This document shows positions 8,599-18,391 of a stretch of DNA of 57,212 nt, piece after piece. Position 1 is the first letter of the stretch; each line of letters starts with the position of its first letter. Made by a program: the position numbers and the translations under genes. The notes beneath the pieces are model-generated. The model ran no database searches. It saw nothing but the letters and a program-made list of their open reading frames with translations, and had not been told where the DNA came from. Origin of the DNA: Acidobacteriaceae bacterium (GTDB lineage Bacteria; Acidobacteriota; Terriglobia; Terriglobales; Acidobacteriaceae); contig JASHNS010000059.1 in NCBI GenBank assembly GCA_030041515.1, positions 1 through 57,212 on the forward strand, in the 5' to 3' direction.

Positions 8599-11500
8599 AT
8601 GCAACACCGTTATCAGCGACTCACCTTCTGGTGCATTCTGGCTCTGGTCGTGTTCGTGTCCGCGAGCGGGTCGCGCGCGTTTGGGCAGGCGGTGGGCGCC
8701 AGCCTGAATGGGCAGATTACCGACCCCAGCGGCGCAGCCATTCCGGGAGCATCGATCGCGTTGAAGAACGAGGGCACCGGGCTGGTGCTGAACGGGACTT
8801 CCACTGCAGACGGAAGCTACCGTATCGCGCCGCTGCCGCCGGGAGTTTACGAGCTGACGATCGAATCATCGGGATTCGAGCGCTACGTGCAACAGGGTAT
8901 CGTGATCACGGTGGATACAGCCGTGACGCAGAACGTGGCGCTGAAAACCGGCAGCGTGCAGCAGACGGTCACGGTGACCGCGAACGGCGAATTGCTGAAT
9001 ACCACCAACGGATCGCTGGGAGAGACGATTAACTCCACGGCGATTTCGCAGTTACCCCTGAATGGAAGAACGCCGGCAACACTGGTGCTGCTGGCTCCGG
9101 GCATGACGATGGGAGGCAACAGCTACGACCAGACGGGATTCTCGTTCCCGTCGACCATGGAGCCATCGATTTCCGCCAATGGCGGGGATCAGGGCAGCGT
9201 GTACTTCCTGCTGGATGGCGTGCCGAACATGGATACCTATCTGGGGCTGGAAGCCCCGTTCCCCAACTCCGACGCGACGCGGGAATTCCGCGTGATCTCG
9301 AACAACTTCAATGCCGCATACGGATTTGCGCCGGGCGCGGTGGTGAGCATCGAGACGAAATCGGGAACGAACCAGATCCATGGCGGCGTCTTTGACTACT
9401 TGCGCGACTCCATCTTCAACGCCAAAGATTATTTCAGCCACACCGTGAACCCGCTGCACCAAAATCAGTTCGGCGGATTTGTCGGCGGCCCGGTGCTGCG
9501 CGACAAGCTTTTCTACTTTGCCAACTATCAGGGGACGCGGAACGCCACATCGTCTACGGAGCTGAACAGCTACTTCCCGACCACGGCCATGCTCAATGGC
9601 GACTTCAGCGCTCTGTCGCCCAACGGGACCGCAGAAACGCTCTGCACCTCGGGATCGTCGTCGGTGTGTCCATTCGGGATTGTGGGCGGCAAGCCGAATC
9701 AGCTGCTGCCGGGCTACGCGTATAACGCGACGGCTGTCACCGTCGCCCAAACGGCGTTGCCAACCGGACAGCAGCCGGACGGGCTGACCTATTACATCTC
9801 CGCACCGTATATCAATCATCTTGACGAGGGCACTGCGCGCGTGGATTACGATATCTCGCCGAAGCAGCGAGTGTTTCTGCGCAGCTTTGTGAGCAGTCTG
9901 GTACAGCCTTCAGGCGACGTTCCCGGCAATCTGATGTCGATGAACAATAACTGGAATTATGACTTCGCCATCGAGGAGAAGTATTACAACGAGGTGCTGG
10001 GTTATACCTGGACGATCAGTCCAACCATGGTGAACGTGGCGCACGTCTTCTGGGCGCAGATGGCCGCGCACAACGGCTCCCAGGCGCTGACCAGCACTGG
10101 TAAGCCGTTCTGCTGGTCGCAATACATCAATGTGACGGAGCTGCCGGGATCCTGTTATGTGGAAGGGTTTTCGGTGGGCGGCGATGGATTCAACGTCGGG
10201 TACTACGAACCTTCACAGGAAGAGCGTACGACTTATGGGCTGTACGACGATCTGACAAAAACCTGGGGCAGGCACACCTTCTCATTCGGGGCTGATCTCC
10301 AGCACCAGTATGCGGAGGAGTTGACACAGTATCCGACGGAGCCCGAAATCAACTTCAACGGCCAGTATACGAACTCCGGACTCGCCGATTTCCTGGTGGG
10401 CGATCTCGACTCGATGTTCCAGGGCGCGGGTGAGGTCGCGGATGTGGCGGGCTGGCAACCCGGGTTCTACGGCCAGGACGAGTACCGGATGCGGCCGAAT
10501 CTGACGCTGACGGCTGGGCTGCGATGGGATCCGAACATCCCGCCGCAAATTGCCAACGGGCGATCGGCGGCCTTTGAGCCGGGCCAGCAGAGCACGGTTT
10601 ATCCGAACGCGCCGACGGGGCTCGTGTTTCCCGGAGACGCGGGGATCGGCGCCGGGCTGATGCACAATACCTACGGGTACTGGGAGCCGCGCATCGGCAT
10701 CGCATGGCAGCCGCACTCCATGCCTCACACCTCCGTCCATGCCGGTTTCGGCTTGTTTACTTCGCCGATGATTTACTCCGACTACAACCACACGGCGGAT
10801 AACGCGCCGTTCGCGCCCACCTACGATCTGCAGGGTACCTCGACAACGCCGCTGAATTTCGATGATCCCTGGTCCGGATTTGCGGGGACGGGTGGCGTGA
10901 GTCCTTTCCCGCCGTTCGCATCTTCGAGCTATAAACCCGGGCCGAGTGCCACGTTCACGTCGGGGCTGAGCATTCCGGCGACGATCGATCCGAACTTTAA
11001 ACTCGGCGTAACCGAGAGCTGGAACGCCACGGTGGAGCAGCAGATCGGCCCAAATATGGTTGCACGCGTGGCCTATGTGGGCAGCGAAACCTACCATGCG
11101 CCGGAGATTCTGGACGAGAATCCGGGCATCTACGCGACGGGGGGCAGCCGCAGCACCTATCCTGCGTTCGGCGAGATTCTCGACATGTTCAGCATCGGGA
11201 CGGCACGGTATGACTCGATGCAGCTGAGCCTGGAGCGGCGTCTGAACCACAACTTCCAGTTCCAGACGAATTTTGCGTGGTCGAAGACCGAGGACCTGGC
11301 ATCTTCGGCAAACATCAGCTTCGGGACCAATCAGCTCGGGGATCCGTTTAATCTGGGGTGGAACTGGGGCATCTCGAGCGAAGATGTTCCGCTGCGGTGG
11401 GTGACCAACTTTATCTACACGACGCCGTTTGCGACCGGCTTCAATCCGTTCCTGCGGCAGGCGCTGGGCGGTTGGGAGATCAGCGCCATCGTCACGGCGC

Positions 11501-11955
11501 AGTCGGGCTCGCCCTTCGGCGTGGGAGCGGGATTCGGAAGCAATCAATCGCTGGCGGATCAGTACGAGGATCGCGCCGATCGGGTCAGCGGTCAGTCGCT
11601 GAATGTTCGCCAGGGCGGTAAGACGAACTGGCTGAATCACTACTTCAACATCAATGCGTTTAAAGAAAACGCGCCCGGAACCTTTGGCGATTCAGGAAAG
11701 AACATCATGTTTTCGCCGCCGCTGGACTATACCGATGCTACGCTGGCCAAGAGCGTGAGCTTCCACGAACGGTACAGTCTGCAATTCCGGTGGGACATGT
11801 TCAACGCTTTGAATGAGCCGAGTTTTGCGGCGCCGAGCTCGGGGAACCAAATCAATCTGGCGGGGACGAACACCGGCGGGTCGGAGGGGCAGATTACCTC
11901 GACCGGCGCCGAACCGGCACGGCTGGGCCAGATGGCGTTGAGGTTTACCTTCTGA
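8599..11955 (+). CDS. TonB-dependent receptor, Oar-like, complete
   Basis: A 1118-residue outer-membrane receptor. A signal peptide (LTFWCILALVVFVSASGSRA, ending near residue 30) is followed by a carboxypeptidase-regulatory-like Ig domain at about 35-115 (LNGQITDPSGAAIPGASIAL), then a plug with SQLPLNGRTP and VYFLLDGVPN, then a long barrel ending in Phe (ALRFTF). The in-frame ATG at 8533 is less likely than 8599, which has GGGAGG seven bases upstream. No SusD-like partner is nearby, as is usual for acidobacterial Oar-like receptors. Placed after the GH35 enzyme and ended by a strong terminator; the substrate is probably a galactose-containing oligosaccharide by context only. Confidence 0.92.
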   Translation: MQHRYQRLTFWCILALVVFVSASGSRAFGQAVGASLNGQITDPSGAAIPGASIALKNEGTGLVLNGTSTADGSYRIAPLPPGVYELTIESSGFERYVQQGIVITVDTAVTQNVALKTGSVQQTVTVTANGELLNTTNGSLGETINSTAISQLPLNGRTPATLVLLAPGMTMGGNSYDQTGFSFPSTMEPSISANGGDQGSVYFLLDGVPNMDTYLGLEAPFPNSDATREFRVISNNFNAAYGFAPGAVVSIETKSGTNQIHGGVFDYLRDSIFNAKDYFSHTVNPLHQNQFGGFVGGPVLRDKLFYFANYQGTRNATSSTELNSYFPTTAMLNGDFSALSPNGTAETLCTSGSSSVCPFGIVGGKPNQLLPGYAYNATAVTVAQTALPTGQQPDGLTYYISAPYINHLDEGTARVDYDISPKQRVFLRSFVSSLVQPSGDVPGNLMSMNNNWNYDFAIEEKYYNEVLGYTWTISPTMVNVAHVFWAQMAAHNGSQALTSTGKPFCWSQYINVTELPGSCYVEGFSVGGDGFNVGYYEPSQEERTTYGLYDDLTKTWGRHTFSFGADLQHQYAEELTQYPTEPEINFNGQYTNSGLADFLVGDLDSMFQGAGEVADVAGWQPGFYGQDEYRMRPNLTLTAGLRWDPNIPPQIANGRSAAFEPGQQSTVYPNAPTGLVFPGDAGIGAGLMHNTYGYWEPRIGIAWQPHSMPHTSVHAGFGLFTSPMIYSDYNHTADNAPFAPTYDLQGTSTTPLNFDDPWSGFAGTGGVSPFPPFASSSYKPGPSATFTSGLSIPATIDPNFKLGVTESWNATVEQQIGPNMVARVAYVGSETYHAPEILDENPGIYATGGSRSTYPAFGEILDMFSIGTARYDSMQLSLERRLNHNFQFQTNFAWSKTEDLASSANISFGTNQLGDPFNLGWNWGISSEDVPLRWVTNFIYTTPFATGFNPFLRQALGGWEISAIVTAQSGSPFGVGAGFGSNQSLADQYEDRADRVSGQSLNVRQGGKTNWLNHYFNINAFKENAPGTFGDSGKNIMFSPPLDYTDATLAKSVSFHERYSLQFRWDMFNALNEPSFAAPSSGNQINLAGTNTGGSEGQITSTGAEPARLGQMALRFTF

Positions 11956-11970
11956 ACCGTTTCGCCTCCT

Positions 11971-12005
11971 GAAATGCCCGGGCGCCGTCCCGGGCATTTC
12001 TTTTT
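11971..12005 (+). terminator. strong intrinsic terminator after the TonB receptor
   Basis: Twelve-bp perfect stem GAAATGCCCGGG / CCCGGGCATTTC with a 6-base loop, followed by TTTTTC. It lies 15 bases past the receptor stop and just before the convergent TPR gene ends. Confidence 0.9.
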
Positions 12006-12020
12006 CGGCGCGGAATCGAG

Positions 12021-13685
12021 TCACGGCTGCGGATCGATCTCATTCAGGCGCTGCAACAGCGCATGGGCGGGCGGACTGGGAGGATCCAGTTCCAGCACAT
12101 GCGCCAGCGCTGCGCGCGCTTCCCGCCATCGCGATTCAAGGCAAAGCTCGGCTGCGAGGTTCATCCATGCTTTCGTGTAACCGGGATCCGACTGGACGGC
12201 CAGTTGAAAGCGGTGAATGGCGGAATTCGTGCTGTCCGCAACGGAATCGAGATACCCGAGCTGGTTCTGCGCCGCGGCCATGCGTGGATCGCTGTGGACA
12301 GCCTGCTCCAAAGCCGCGCGTTCCCCGGCGCGGTCGCCGGTCTTTTCCAGTGCCATGGCCAGCTTGTAGGCCAGCAGCGGCTCGCGGGGATCGAGATCGA
12401 GAGCCTGGTGGTAGTCGGCAGCAGCCTGTTGGTAGCTGCCTGCGGCGCTTGCCTGATCGCCCAGGCCGGACTTCGCCGCAGCCAGGGTCTCGTTCGACTC
12501 CGCCTGCTGCGCCTGCTGATAAAGCTGAAACTGGCTGTGCGCCTCGGCGCTCTCGCCCAGCGCATGGAGCGCGCGCCCCAGCTCGTAGTAAACCTTCGGC
12601 GAGCGGTAGCCGAGCGCGATGGCCTGCCGCAACTGCTGTGCCGCGGAATCATTCTCGCCCAGCGACTCCAGAACGACGCCGAGCTGAAAATGAGCATCCG
12701 GATAGCCGGCGTTGCGGACCAGAGACTCCTGATAGCGAAGGCGTGCCGCGGCGGAATTGCCAGCCTGCTGCTGGAGCAGGCCGGCCAGATACAGAACCTC
12801 CCACTGGTGCGGATGGGCCGCGAGCAGGCGCTTCGCGAGCGGCCCCGCCGCCGGGTTGCGCTCCAGCGCCAGCGCGCGCAGCAGCAGGATGTGCAGTTGC
12901 AGATCGCCGGGGTGCTTTATCGCGGCGGCCGAGAGCATCTTCGCTGCCGGATCCACGCGGCTCTGCAGGACCCGTACGGCGGCAAAGGCCTCTACGACCG
13001 GAACCGAGCCAGGATGGGCGACGAGTGTTTCGTGAAGAAGAGATGCAGCATCGTCCAGCAGGCCTGACTTCACATAGGCAACGGAGAGGTGGATGGCGGC
13101 TCGTACGGTGAGTTGACGAGCGGAGGCCAGTGGGCTCAGCCATTCAATGACGGAGGCGTAGTTGCCGTCTGCCAGGAGATCGCGGCTGAGGTTCTCGATG
13201 GCGAGAGAAGCATGGGGATCGAGGGCCAGAGCAGCGCGCCACTGGACCTCCGCAGCCGCTCGGTCGCCGGCTTGCTGAAGGATGGTGGCGAGCAACAGAT
13301 GCGCATCGATCAATTGCGGATCGAATTGCAGAGACTGGTGGAGGGGCGCGATGGCCTGTTGCGGTTTTCCGGCTGAGTCCAGGCTGAGCCCCAGCGCATA
13401 GGCATCGGGGGCGGAGTGCGGATCGAGGGCCACGGCTCTGCGCCAGGCATCCGCTGCGCAGGCGGGTTGGTTGTGGCGGGCGAACCATTGGCCAAGTTGG
13501 GCAAATGCGTCTGCGGTGGGCGCGCTGCGCAGCTGGATTGCCAACGGTGGAGGCGGGGCACAGGTTTGCGCCGGCAATGCCCGCGGCAGCGTGGACACAA
13601 GCGAAAGCAGCAGACACCCCCGACGCAGCCGCGATGCGGCGCCAACCGGCAGCCAGGTTGCCGCAAGTCTCAGGGCCGGTCTCAT
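12021..13685 (-). CDS. TPR-repeat protein, exported
   Basis: A 554-residue protein made almost wholly of tetratricopeptide repeats after a signal-like N-terminus (CLLLSLVSTLPRALPAQ). Typical repeat cores are visible: AAEVQWRAALALDPHASLAI, SPKVYYELGRALHALGESAE, AAADYHQALDLDPREPLLAY. TPR arrays are protein-interaction scaffolds; the partner is unknown. The frame extends to 13928, but the ATG at 13685 gives the signal peptide, and the extension is low-complexity with no homology character. The upstream ribosome site is weak. It is convergent with the TonB receptor and not in an evident operon. Confidence 0.82.
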   Translation of the reverse strand: MRPALRLAATWLPVGAASRLRRGCLLLSLVSTLPRALPAQTCAPPPPLAIQLRSAPTADAFAQLGQWFARHNQPACAADAWRRAVALDPHSAPDAYALGLSLDSAGKPQQAIAPLHQSLQFDPQLIDAHLLLATILQQAGDRAAAEVQWRAALALDPHASLAIENLSRDLLADGNYASVIEWLSPLASARQLTVRAAIHLSVAYVKSGLLDDAASLLHETLVAHPGSVPVVEAFAAVRVLQSRVDPAAKMLSAAAIKHPGDLQLHILLLRALALERNPAAGPLAKRLLAAHPHQWEVLYLAGLLQQQAGNSAAARLRYQESLVRNAGYPDAHFQLGVVLESLGENDSAAQQLRQAIALGYRSPKVYYELGRALHALGESAEAHSQFQLYQQAQQAESNETLAAAKSGLGDQASAAGSYQQAAADYHQALDLDPREPLLAYKLAMALEKTGDRAGERAALEQAVHSDPRMAAAQNQLGYLDSVADSTNSAIHRFQLAVQSDPGYTKAWMNLAAELCLESRWREARAALAHVLELDPPSPPAHALLQRLNEIDPQP

Positions 13686-13745
13686 GGTGTCCCAAAGTAT
13701 AGCCGGGGCAGGGACGTTGGCGCGGGTCAGGCCGGGCACCGGGAC

Positions 13746-13763
13746 ATCCGACCAAAGTCGGAT
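13746..13763. repeat. TCCGACTTTAGTCGGA palindrome family, copy 3
   Basis: ATCCGAC-CAAA-GTCGGAT, 7-bp perfect stem. The loop is the inverted form of the other copies. It lies upstream of the TPR gene and before the glycosidase remnant. Confidence 0.65.
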
Positions 13764-13939
13764 TCGAGGGGCGGAGAATTCGCATTCAATGGGTACGATT
13801 GCAGCACAAGCGAACGAAGGAGCGAAGGGCAAGCAATCTCTGAGCGCGGCGCTGCTGATCCCGGCGTTCCTGCTGGCGCGGCGATCGGCGGGCCAAAGCG
13901 GCCCCGCCCCCGCCCTGCGGCCGTTCACTCTCGACTATC

Positions 13940-14740
13940 CTGCGGCGCTGCACGCCCATGGGAGCAGGTCGGCGACCGCTTCGATATGTCACAGGATCCA
14001 GTGAGAAGGACCGACCTGGCCGCGGGCGCTCACGTTTCTCGGCGGCGATGTGAGTCCGGCTCAGGAGACGGTTGCCAGATCGTACTCGCGGGGCACGTGA
14101 TTGCCAGCGCGCGGCTGCGTGGCCGGGATCGGCCCTCGTGCACGCCCGGATTTCCGTTGTGGATTCCTCTGCAGCACGGCTTGCGGATCGCCTTGCTGGA
14201 GGGCGCGCCGATGGCGGAGTTCGACGGGGAGCCGAGCCGAACCCGATCTTCTCGGATACAGGACAGTTGATCTGGAATCTGTCGAAGGAGGGTAATGGCG
14301 CAGTAACCTTTGATTCGCCCCGCACCCGGGCACTGATCGGTTTTCTCGCGGCTCAGGAGCGCACACCGCAGAACCTGTCGGCTGAGGTCAGCAATCCGTT
14401 TTGCGCCCTCGCGCTCACGTCGTTGGACGACCAACCCATCGCGTCGATCGCGAGGGTGCTGCTGACCACGAGCGCGCGCGTGGCCAACACCAGCATGGAG
14501 TGGAACAACGAGCACACGGGTCTTGCGGACTGGGGCGGCCCACCCACGCGGATCGAGCCGATGGCGGGCGCGATCCAGCCGCGAGGACTGCGCGGGACGA
14601 CCGCCGTAGTCGCACAGCCGCTGAAAGGCGCCGGTCTGCCGCTGGGCGAGCCGCCGCATGGGATGCACGACGGAGATCAATGGCGAATCGCGGTGAGAGA
14701 ACCGGCAACCACCTGGCACGAAATTGCGGTTCAGCGTTAG
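13940..14740 (+). pseudogene. multiply frameshifted C-terminal part of a glycoside hydrolase
   Basis: Protein-like segments of one C-terminal domain appear in order but in three different frames: ARPWEQVGDRFDMSQDPV (about 13945-14000), TFLGGDVSPAQETVARSYSR (14032-14095, then a stop), CTPGFPLWIPLQHGLRIALL (about 14138-14200), and from about 14230 to the TAG at 14740 a long in-frame tail with FSDTGQLIWNLSKEGNGAVT and NTSMEWNNEHTGLADWGG. The order and wording resemble the C-terminal region of cellulase-like glycosidases of acidobacteria; the exact family is not certain. No catalytic domain remains. The next gene starts 37 bases on. The region 13686-13940 upstream holds nothing I can name. Confidence 0.6.
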
Positions 14741-14777
14741 CTCGGCCGGTCCTACAATTCCAGAGAGCGCCGAAACC

Positions 14778-17759
14778 ATGCAGGATCGTGAAAGGCCGCA
14801 ACGGGCTGTACGCAGGACCCTGCGCCGGGCTGCATGCCTGGCTGCGATGGCGCTGGTCTGCACGGCGGCGCTGGCTGCCGCCCCGCAAGGCTACACGCGC
14901 AAGCTCTGGCAGGTGCAGGACGGGCTGCCGGAGCAGACCGTGCAGGCCTTCGCGCAGACGCCCGACCATTATCTGTGGATCGGGACGACAGGCGGCCTGC
15001 TGCGCTTCGATGGAGCGCGCTTCCGGCTCTACGACCGCAGCAACACCCCGCAACTGACAGAGAACAGCGTTTTCGTGCTGATGGTTTCCCGCGACGGAAG
15101 CCTGTGGATCGGAACGGAGGGCGGCGGGTTAGTCCGTTACCGGCAGGGAAAATTCCGCGAGTATGGCGCAAACGCCGGCCTGAGCGACGAGTTTGTCCGC
15201 GCCCTCTTCCAGGACAGCCACGGCACAATCTGGGTGGGTACCGACAACGGCCTGCTGCGCTTCCACGACGGCCACCTGGTGCGGGTCGACGGCAGGAGCA
15301 ACATTCCGGCGGTTGCGGTTCACGCTATCGCCGAGGATCGCCAGGGCGGGCTTTGGGTGGGCGGGTCAAAACTGTTGCGGATTTTCAAGGGACAGGTGCG
15401 CGCGTATCCGCTGGCCGGAGGCGGCAGCCTCAACCGCGTGAAGTCCATTCTGCAAACGCGCGATGGCACGCTCTGGGTGGGGACGGTTTCCGGCCTGAAC
15501 CGGCTGCGGCCGGGCGCGCAGGGCTTCGAGCAGGTGCCTGGCATTAACCAGACCGTGCGCGTACTGCGGCAGACCCCGGACGGCTCGCTGTGGGTGGGAA
15601 CCATTGGCCAGGGATTGTTCCTGCTGGCGAAGGACAGGTTCACCTCCATCACCGCGCCCGATTCGCTACCCAGCAACACGGTGCTGAACGTCTTCGAGGA
15701 CGACGAGAAGAACATCTGGATCGGGACCCAGGCGGGGATGCTGCGCCTGACGCGCACGCCGGTGCGGATCATTCCGCTGCCACAAGCTGCGGATTCGGAT
15801 TACGGCACGCTCTACCTGGACCGCGACGGCACGCTGTGGGTTGTCTCCACGCATGTCTTTCAGGTCAGGAATGGCGTGGCCACGCCGTGGAGTTATCCGG
15901 GGCTGGAGCCGCTCCACGCGCGCAACATCTTCCGCGACCGCGCGGGGGATTTGTGGATTGGCACCGATGGCGACGGGCTGATCCGCATTCGCCATGGAAA
16001 GATTCTGCGCCTCATCACGAAGGATGGTCTGGTGAACAACTTTATCCGCGTGATGCTGCAGAGCCGCGACGGGAGCATGTGGTTCGGAACCGACGAAGGG
16101 GTCAGCCACTGGACCGGGGGAAGCTTTGTCGATTACCGCATGAGCAATGGGCTTTCCTACTTCAGCACACGGGACATCGTCGAGGATCGCGACGGCGACA
16201 TATGGATCGGCACCGATCGCGGGCTGAACGATCTGCGGGAGGGGGTCTTCGTCCACAACGCGGCGACCGCGGCTCTGGCCGAGGATCAGGTCTGGTCCAT
16301 TTACCAGGACGCGGACGGAGGCCTGTGGTTCGGCACGCGGGATAACGGGCTGTATAGGTGGAAACAGAACCGGCTGACGCACTACACCACGGCCCAGGGC
16401 CTGGGCAGCAACAGCATTTATCAGATTGTCGAAGACCGGAAGGGCGGCATGTGGCTGAGCGGACCGAACGGCATCTCGCTGCTGCGGCGCCAGGAGCTGG
16501 ACGAGATGGCCGCGGATCCCTCCCGGCATCTGTCGCTCACGTTCTACGGGGTCTCCGACGAGGTGCAGACGACGCAGATCTACGGAGGGCGCCAGCCTTC
16601 GGGGTGCGAAGACGGCGCGGATGGCGTCTGGTTCCCGAGCAACAACGGGCCAATTCATATTGCGGATGAGACGGCTCCGCCGTCGCCGCTGCCCCCGATC
16701 GTGATCGACGATGCGTCCATCGACGGCCGCGATGTGGACCCTTCCCGCGGCATCACCATGAATCCCGGCGCGGCGCGCGTGGAAATCTCCTGGTCGCCCA
16801 TCCTGCTGCGCTCCCAGGAGGGCATGCGTTTCCGCTACAAGCTGGAAGGGTTCGACAAGGGCTGGAGCCGGGCCTCGCCTCGGCGCGTCGCCTCGTGGAC
16901 GAACCTGCCGCCGGGAAAATACACCTTCCAGGTGCAGGCTTTCGAAATCAACCACCCCCAGGCCGTGACAGAAATCTCGCTGGCGATTCTGCAACGGCCG
17001 CATTTCTGGCGGACGCCCTGGTTCCTGGCCTGCTGTGTGGCGTTGCTGGCGGGCATGGTCCTGGCGGCTTATCGCCTTCGCCTGTGGCAGATGCGCATGC
17101 GCTTTGAAGCCGTGCTTAACGAGCGCGGGCGCCTGGCACGCGAGATGCACGACACCGTCATCCAGGGATGCGCCGGCATATCCGCGCTGCTGGAGGCGCT
17201 GGCCAGCCTGCACGAGGAAAACGGCTCGCTGCCCGAAGACCTGCTGGAGCACGCCCGCCGCCAGGTGCGGACCACCATTGACGAAGCGCGCCAGGCGGTT
17301 TGGAATCTGCGCCAGGGGCAGCCCTCGGGACGCATGCTGGAACAGACGCTGGAGAGCATGGCGCAGCAGATCGGCGGCGACGCCGGTGTGCCCGTCGTGT
17401 GCGAGGTGACGGGACGACAGTTTCCGCTGACCCAGTTCGCCACCCACGAGCTGATGATGATGGCGCGCGAGGCGGTCTACAACGCTGTGCTGCACGCTCG
17501 AGCCAGCCGCATCGAGGTGCGGGCGACCTTCGGGCGCGATGACCTGACGCTCGAAGTCAGCGACGACGGGGTGGGATTCGATCCGGAGGCGATCTTCGCC
17601 CTGGAAGATCGGCACTATGGGTTGGTGGGCCTGCGCGAACGCGTGCAGGCCATCGGCGGAGAGTTCCGGCTGGACAGCATCTCCGGCCGCGGCACAAACT
17701 TAACCGTCCGGGTTCCGCGCAGGGTTTCGGGGGCGCGCAGCGCGCTGGTGGGTGTGTGA
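14778..17759 (+). CDS. hybrid-type sensor histidine kinase (Reg_prop propeller, Y_Y_Y, HisKA_3)
   Basis: A 993-residue membrane sensor kinase. After a signal or anchor (RAACLAAMALVCTAALAA) come about a dozen Reg_prop blades (repeats such as YLWIGTTGGLLRFDG and GDLWIGTDGDGLIRI, residues 40-620), forming periplasmic beta-propellers. A Y_Y_Y domain follows (FRYKLEGFDKGWSRASPRR), then one membrane helix (WFLACCVALLAGMVLAAY), a HisKA_3 dimerisation domain with the phosphorylated His at about 791 in LAREMHDTVIQG, and an ATPase domain (REAVYNAVLHA; VSDDGVGFDPEA). Such sensors commonly respond to extracellular oligosaccharides, which fits the nearby glycosidase and TonB genes. The start at 14778 follows AGAGAG. 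Its stop overlaps the start region of the regulator gene, so the pair is one operon. Confidence 0.93.
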   Translation: MQDRERPQRAVRRTLRRAACLAAMALVCTAALAAAPQGYTRKLWQVQDGLPEQTVQAFAQTPDHYLWIGTTGGLLRFDGARFRLYDRSNTPQLTENSVFVLMVSRDGSLWIGTEGGGLVRYRQGKFREYGANAGLSDEFVRALFQDSHGTIWVGTDNGLLRFHDGHLVRVDGRSNIPAVAVHAIAEDRQGGLWVGGSKLLRIFKGQVRAYPLAGGGSLNRVKSILQTRDGTLWVGTVSGLNRLRPGAQGFEQVPGINQTVRVLRQTPDGSLWVGTIGQGLFLLAKDRFTSITAPDSLPSNTVLNVFEDDEKNIWIGTQAGMLRLTRTPVRIIPLPQAADSDYGTLYLDRDGTLWVVSTHVFQVRNGVATPWSYPGLEPLHARNIFRDRAGDLWIGTDGDGLIRIRHGKILRLITKDGLVNNFIRVMLQSRDGSMWFGTDEGVSHWTGGSFVDYRMSNGLSYFSTRDIVEDRDGDIWIGTDRGLNDLREGVFVHNAATAALAEDQVWSIYQDADGGLWFGTRDNGLYRWKQNRLTHYTTAQGLGSNSIYQIVEDRKGGMWLSGPNGISLLRRQELDEMAADPSRHLSLTFYGVSDEVQTTQIYGGRQPSGCEDGADGVWFPSNNGPIHIADETAPPSPLPPIVIDDASIDGRDVDPSRGITMNPGAARVEISWSPILLRSQEGMRFRYKLEGFDKGWSRASPRRVASWTNLPPGKYTFQVQAFEINHPQAVTEISLAILQRPHFWRTPWFLACCVALLAGMVLAAYRLRLWQMRMRFEAVLNERGRLAREMHDTVIQGCAGISALLEALASLHEENGSLPEDLLEHARRQVRTTIDEARQAVWNLRQGQPSGRMLEQTLESMAQQIGGDAGVPVVCEVTGRQFPLTQFATHELMMMAREAVYNAVLHARASRIEVRATFGRDDLTLEVSDDGVGFDPEAIFALEDRHYGLVGLRERVQAIGGEFRLDSISGRGTNLTVRVPRRVSGARSALVGV

Positions 17760-17761
17760 CC

Positions 17762-18391
17762 ATGGAGACTTCCGGCAGGATCAAAGTGCTGGTGGTGGAC
17801 GACCACCCCATCGTGCGGGTCGGCATTGCGGCGATCATCAACGCGCGCCCGGACATGGAGACTGTGGCCCAGACGGGCAACGCCGAGGAGGCGATCCGGC
17901 TGTTCGAAGAGCTCCGGCCGGACATTACGCTGATGGATCTGCGTCTGCCGAAAATGAGCGGGGTGGAGGCGATCCGGGCGATACGCACGCGGCACCCGCA
18001 GGCCTGTTTTGTGGTGCTAACCACCTACGAAGGCGACGAGGATATCTACCAGGCGATTGAGGCGGGCGCGCGCGCTTATGTCATTAAGGGAATGCCGCAC
18101 GAGGCCCTGACGGATGCGCTGCGCCGCGTCCATGCCGGAGGGCGCTTCCTGCCGCCGCCGGTATCGAGAGCCCTGGCTTCGCGCACGCCGGATTCCGACC
18201 TGAGCGCACGGGAACGGAAGGTTCTCTCGCTGCTGGCGCGCGGCAGAACCAACAAGGAGATTGCTGCCGAATTGGGCATCACCGTGGCGACCGTGAAGTG
18301 CCACGTCAGCGTGATCCTGATGCGATTGCAGGCCACCGACCGCACCCAGGCCGTGGTGACCGCGATCCAGCGCGGCCTCGTTCATGTGTAA
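17762..18391 (+). CDS. NarL/FixJ-family response regulator
   Basis: A 209-residue regulator with a receiver domain (VLVVDDHPIVR; phospho-acceptor Asp at about 59 in LMDLRLP; conserved Lys in YVIKG) and a C-terminal LuxR-type helix-turn-helix (LSARERKVLSLLARGRTNKE ... VATVKCHVSVILMRL). It is the cognate partner of the sensor kinase immediately upstream. A GTG at 17756 overlaps the kinase stop and an ATG lies at 17762; either could be used, and translational coupling is likely. The targets are unknown; the GH35/TonB genes are candidates by proximity. Confidence 0.93.
   Translation: METSGRIKVLVVDDHPIVRVGIAAIINARPDMETVAQTGNAEEAIRLFEELRPDITLMDLRLPKMSGVEAIRAIRTRHPQACFVVLTTYEGDEDIYQAIEAGARAYVIKGMPHEALTDALRRVHAGGRFLPPPVSRALASRTPDSDLSARERKVLSLLARGRTNKEIAAELGITVATVKCHVSVILMRLQATDRTQAVVTAIQRGLVHV

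Noticed and set aside
10282-11640. Long antisense open frame (452 codons) opposite the TonB receptor
   Set aside because: Arg/Pro/His-rich translation without family motifs; an artefact of GC-rich codon use opposite a clear receptor gene.
15666-17615. Long antisense open frame (649 codons) opposite the Reg_prop sensor kinase
   Set aside because: It mirrors the repeated blades of the sensor and lacks protein character; the plus-strand kinase motifs are unambiguous.
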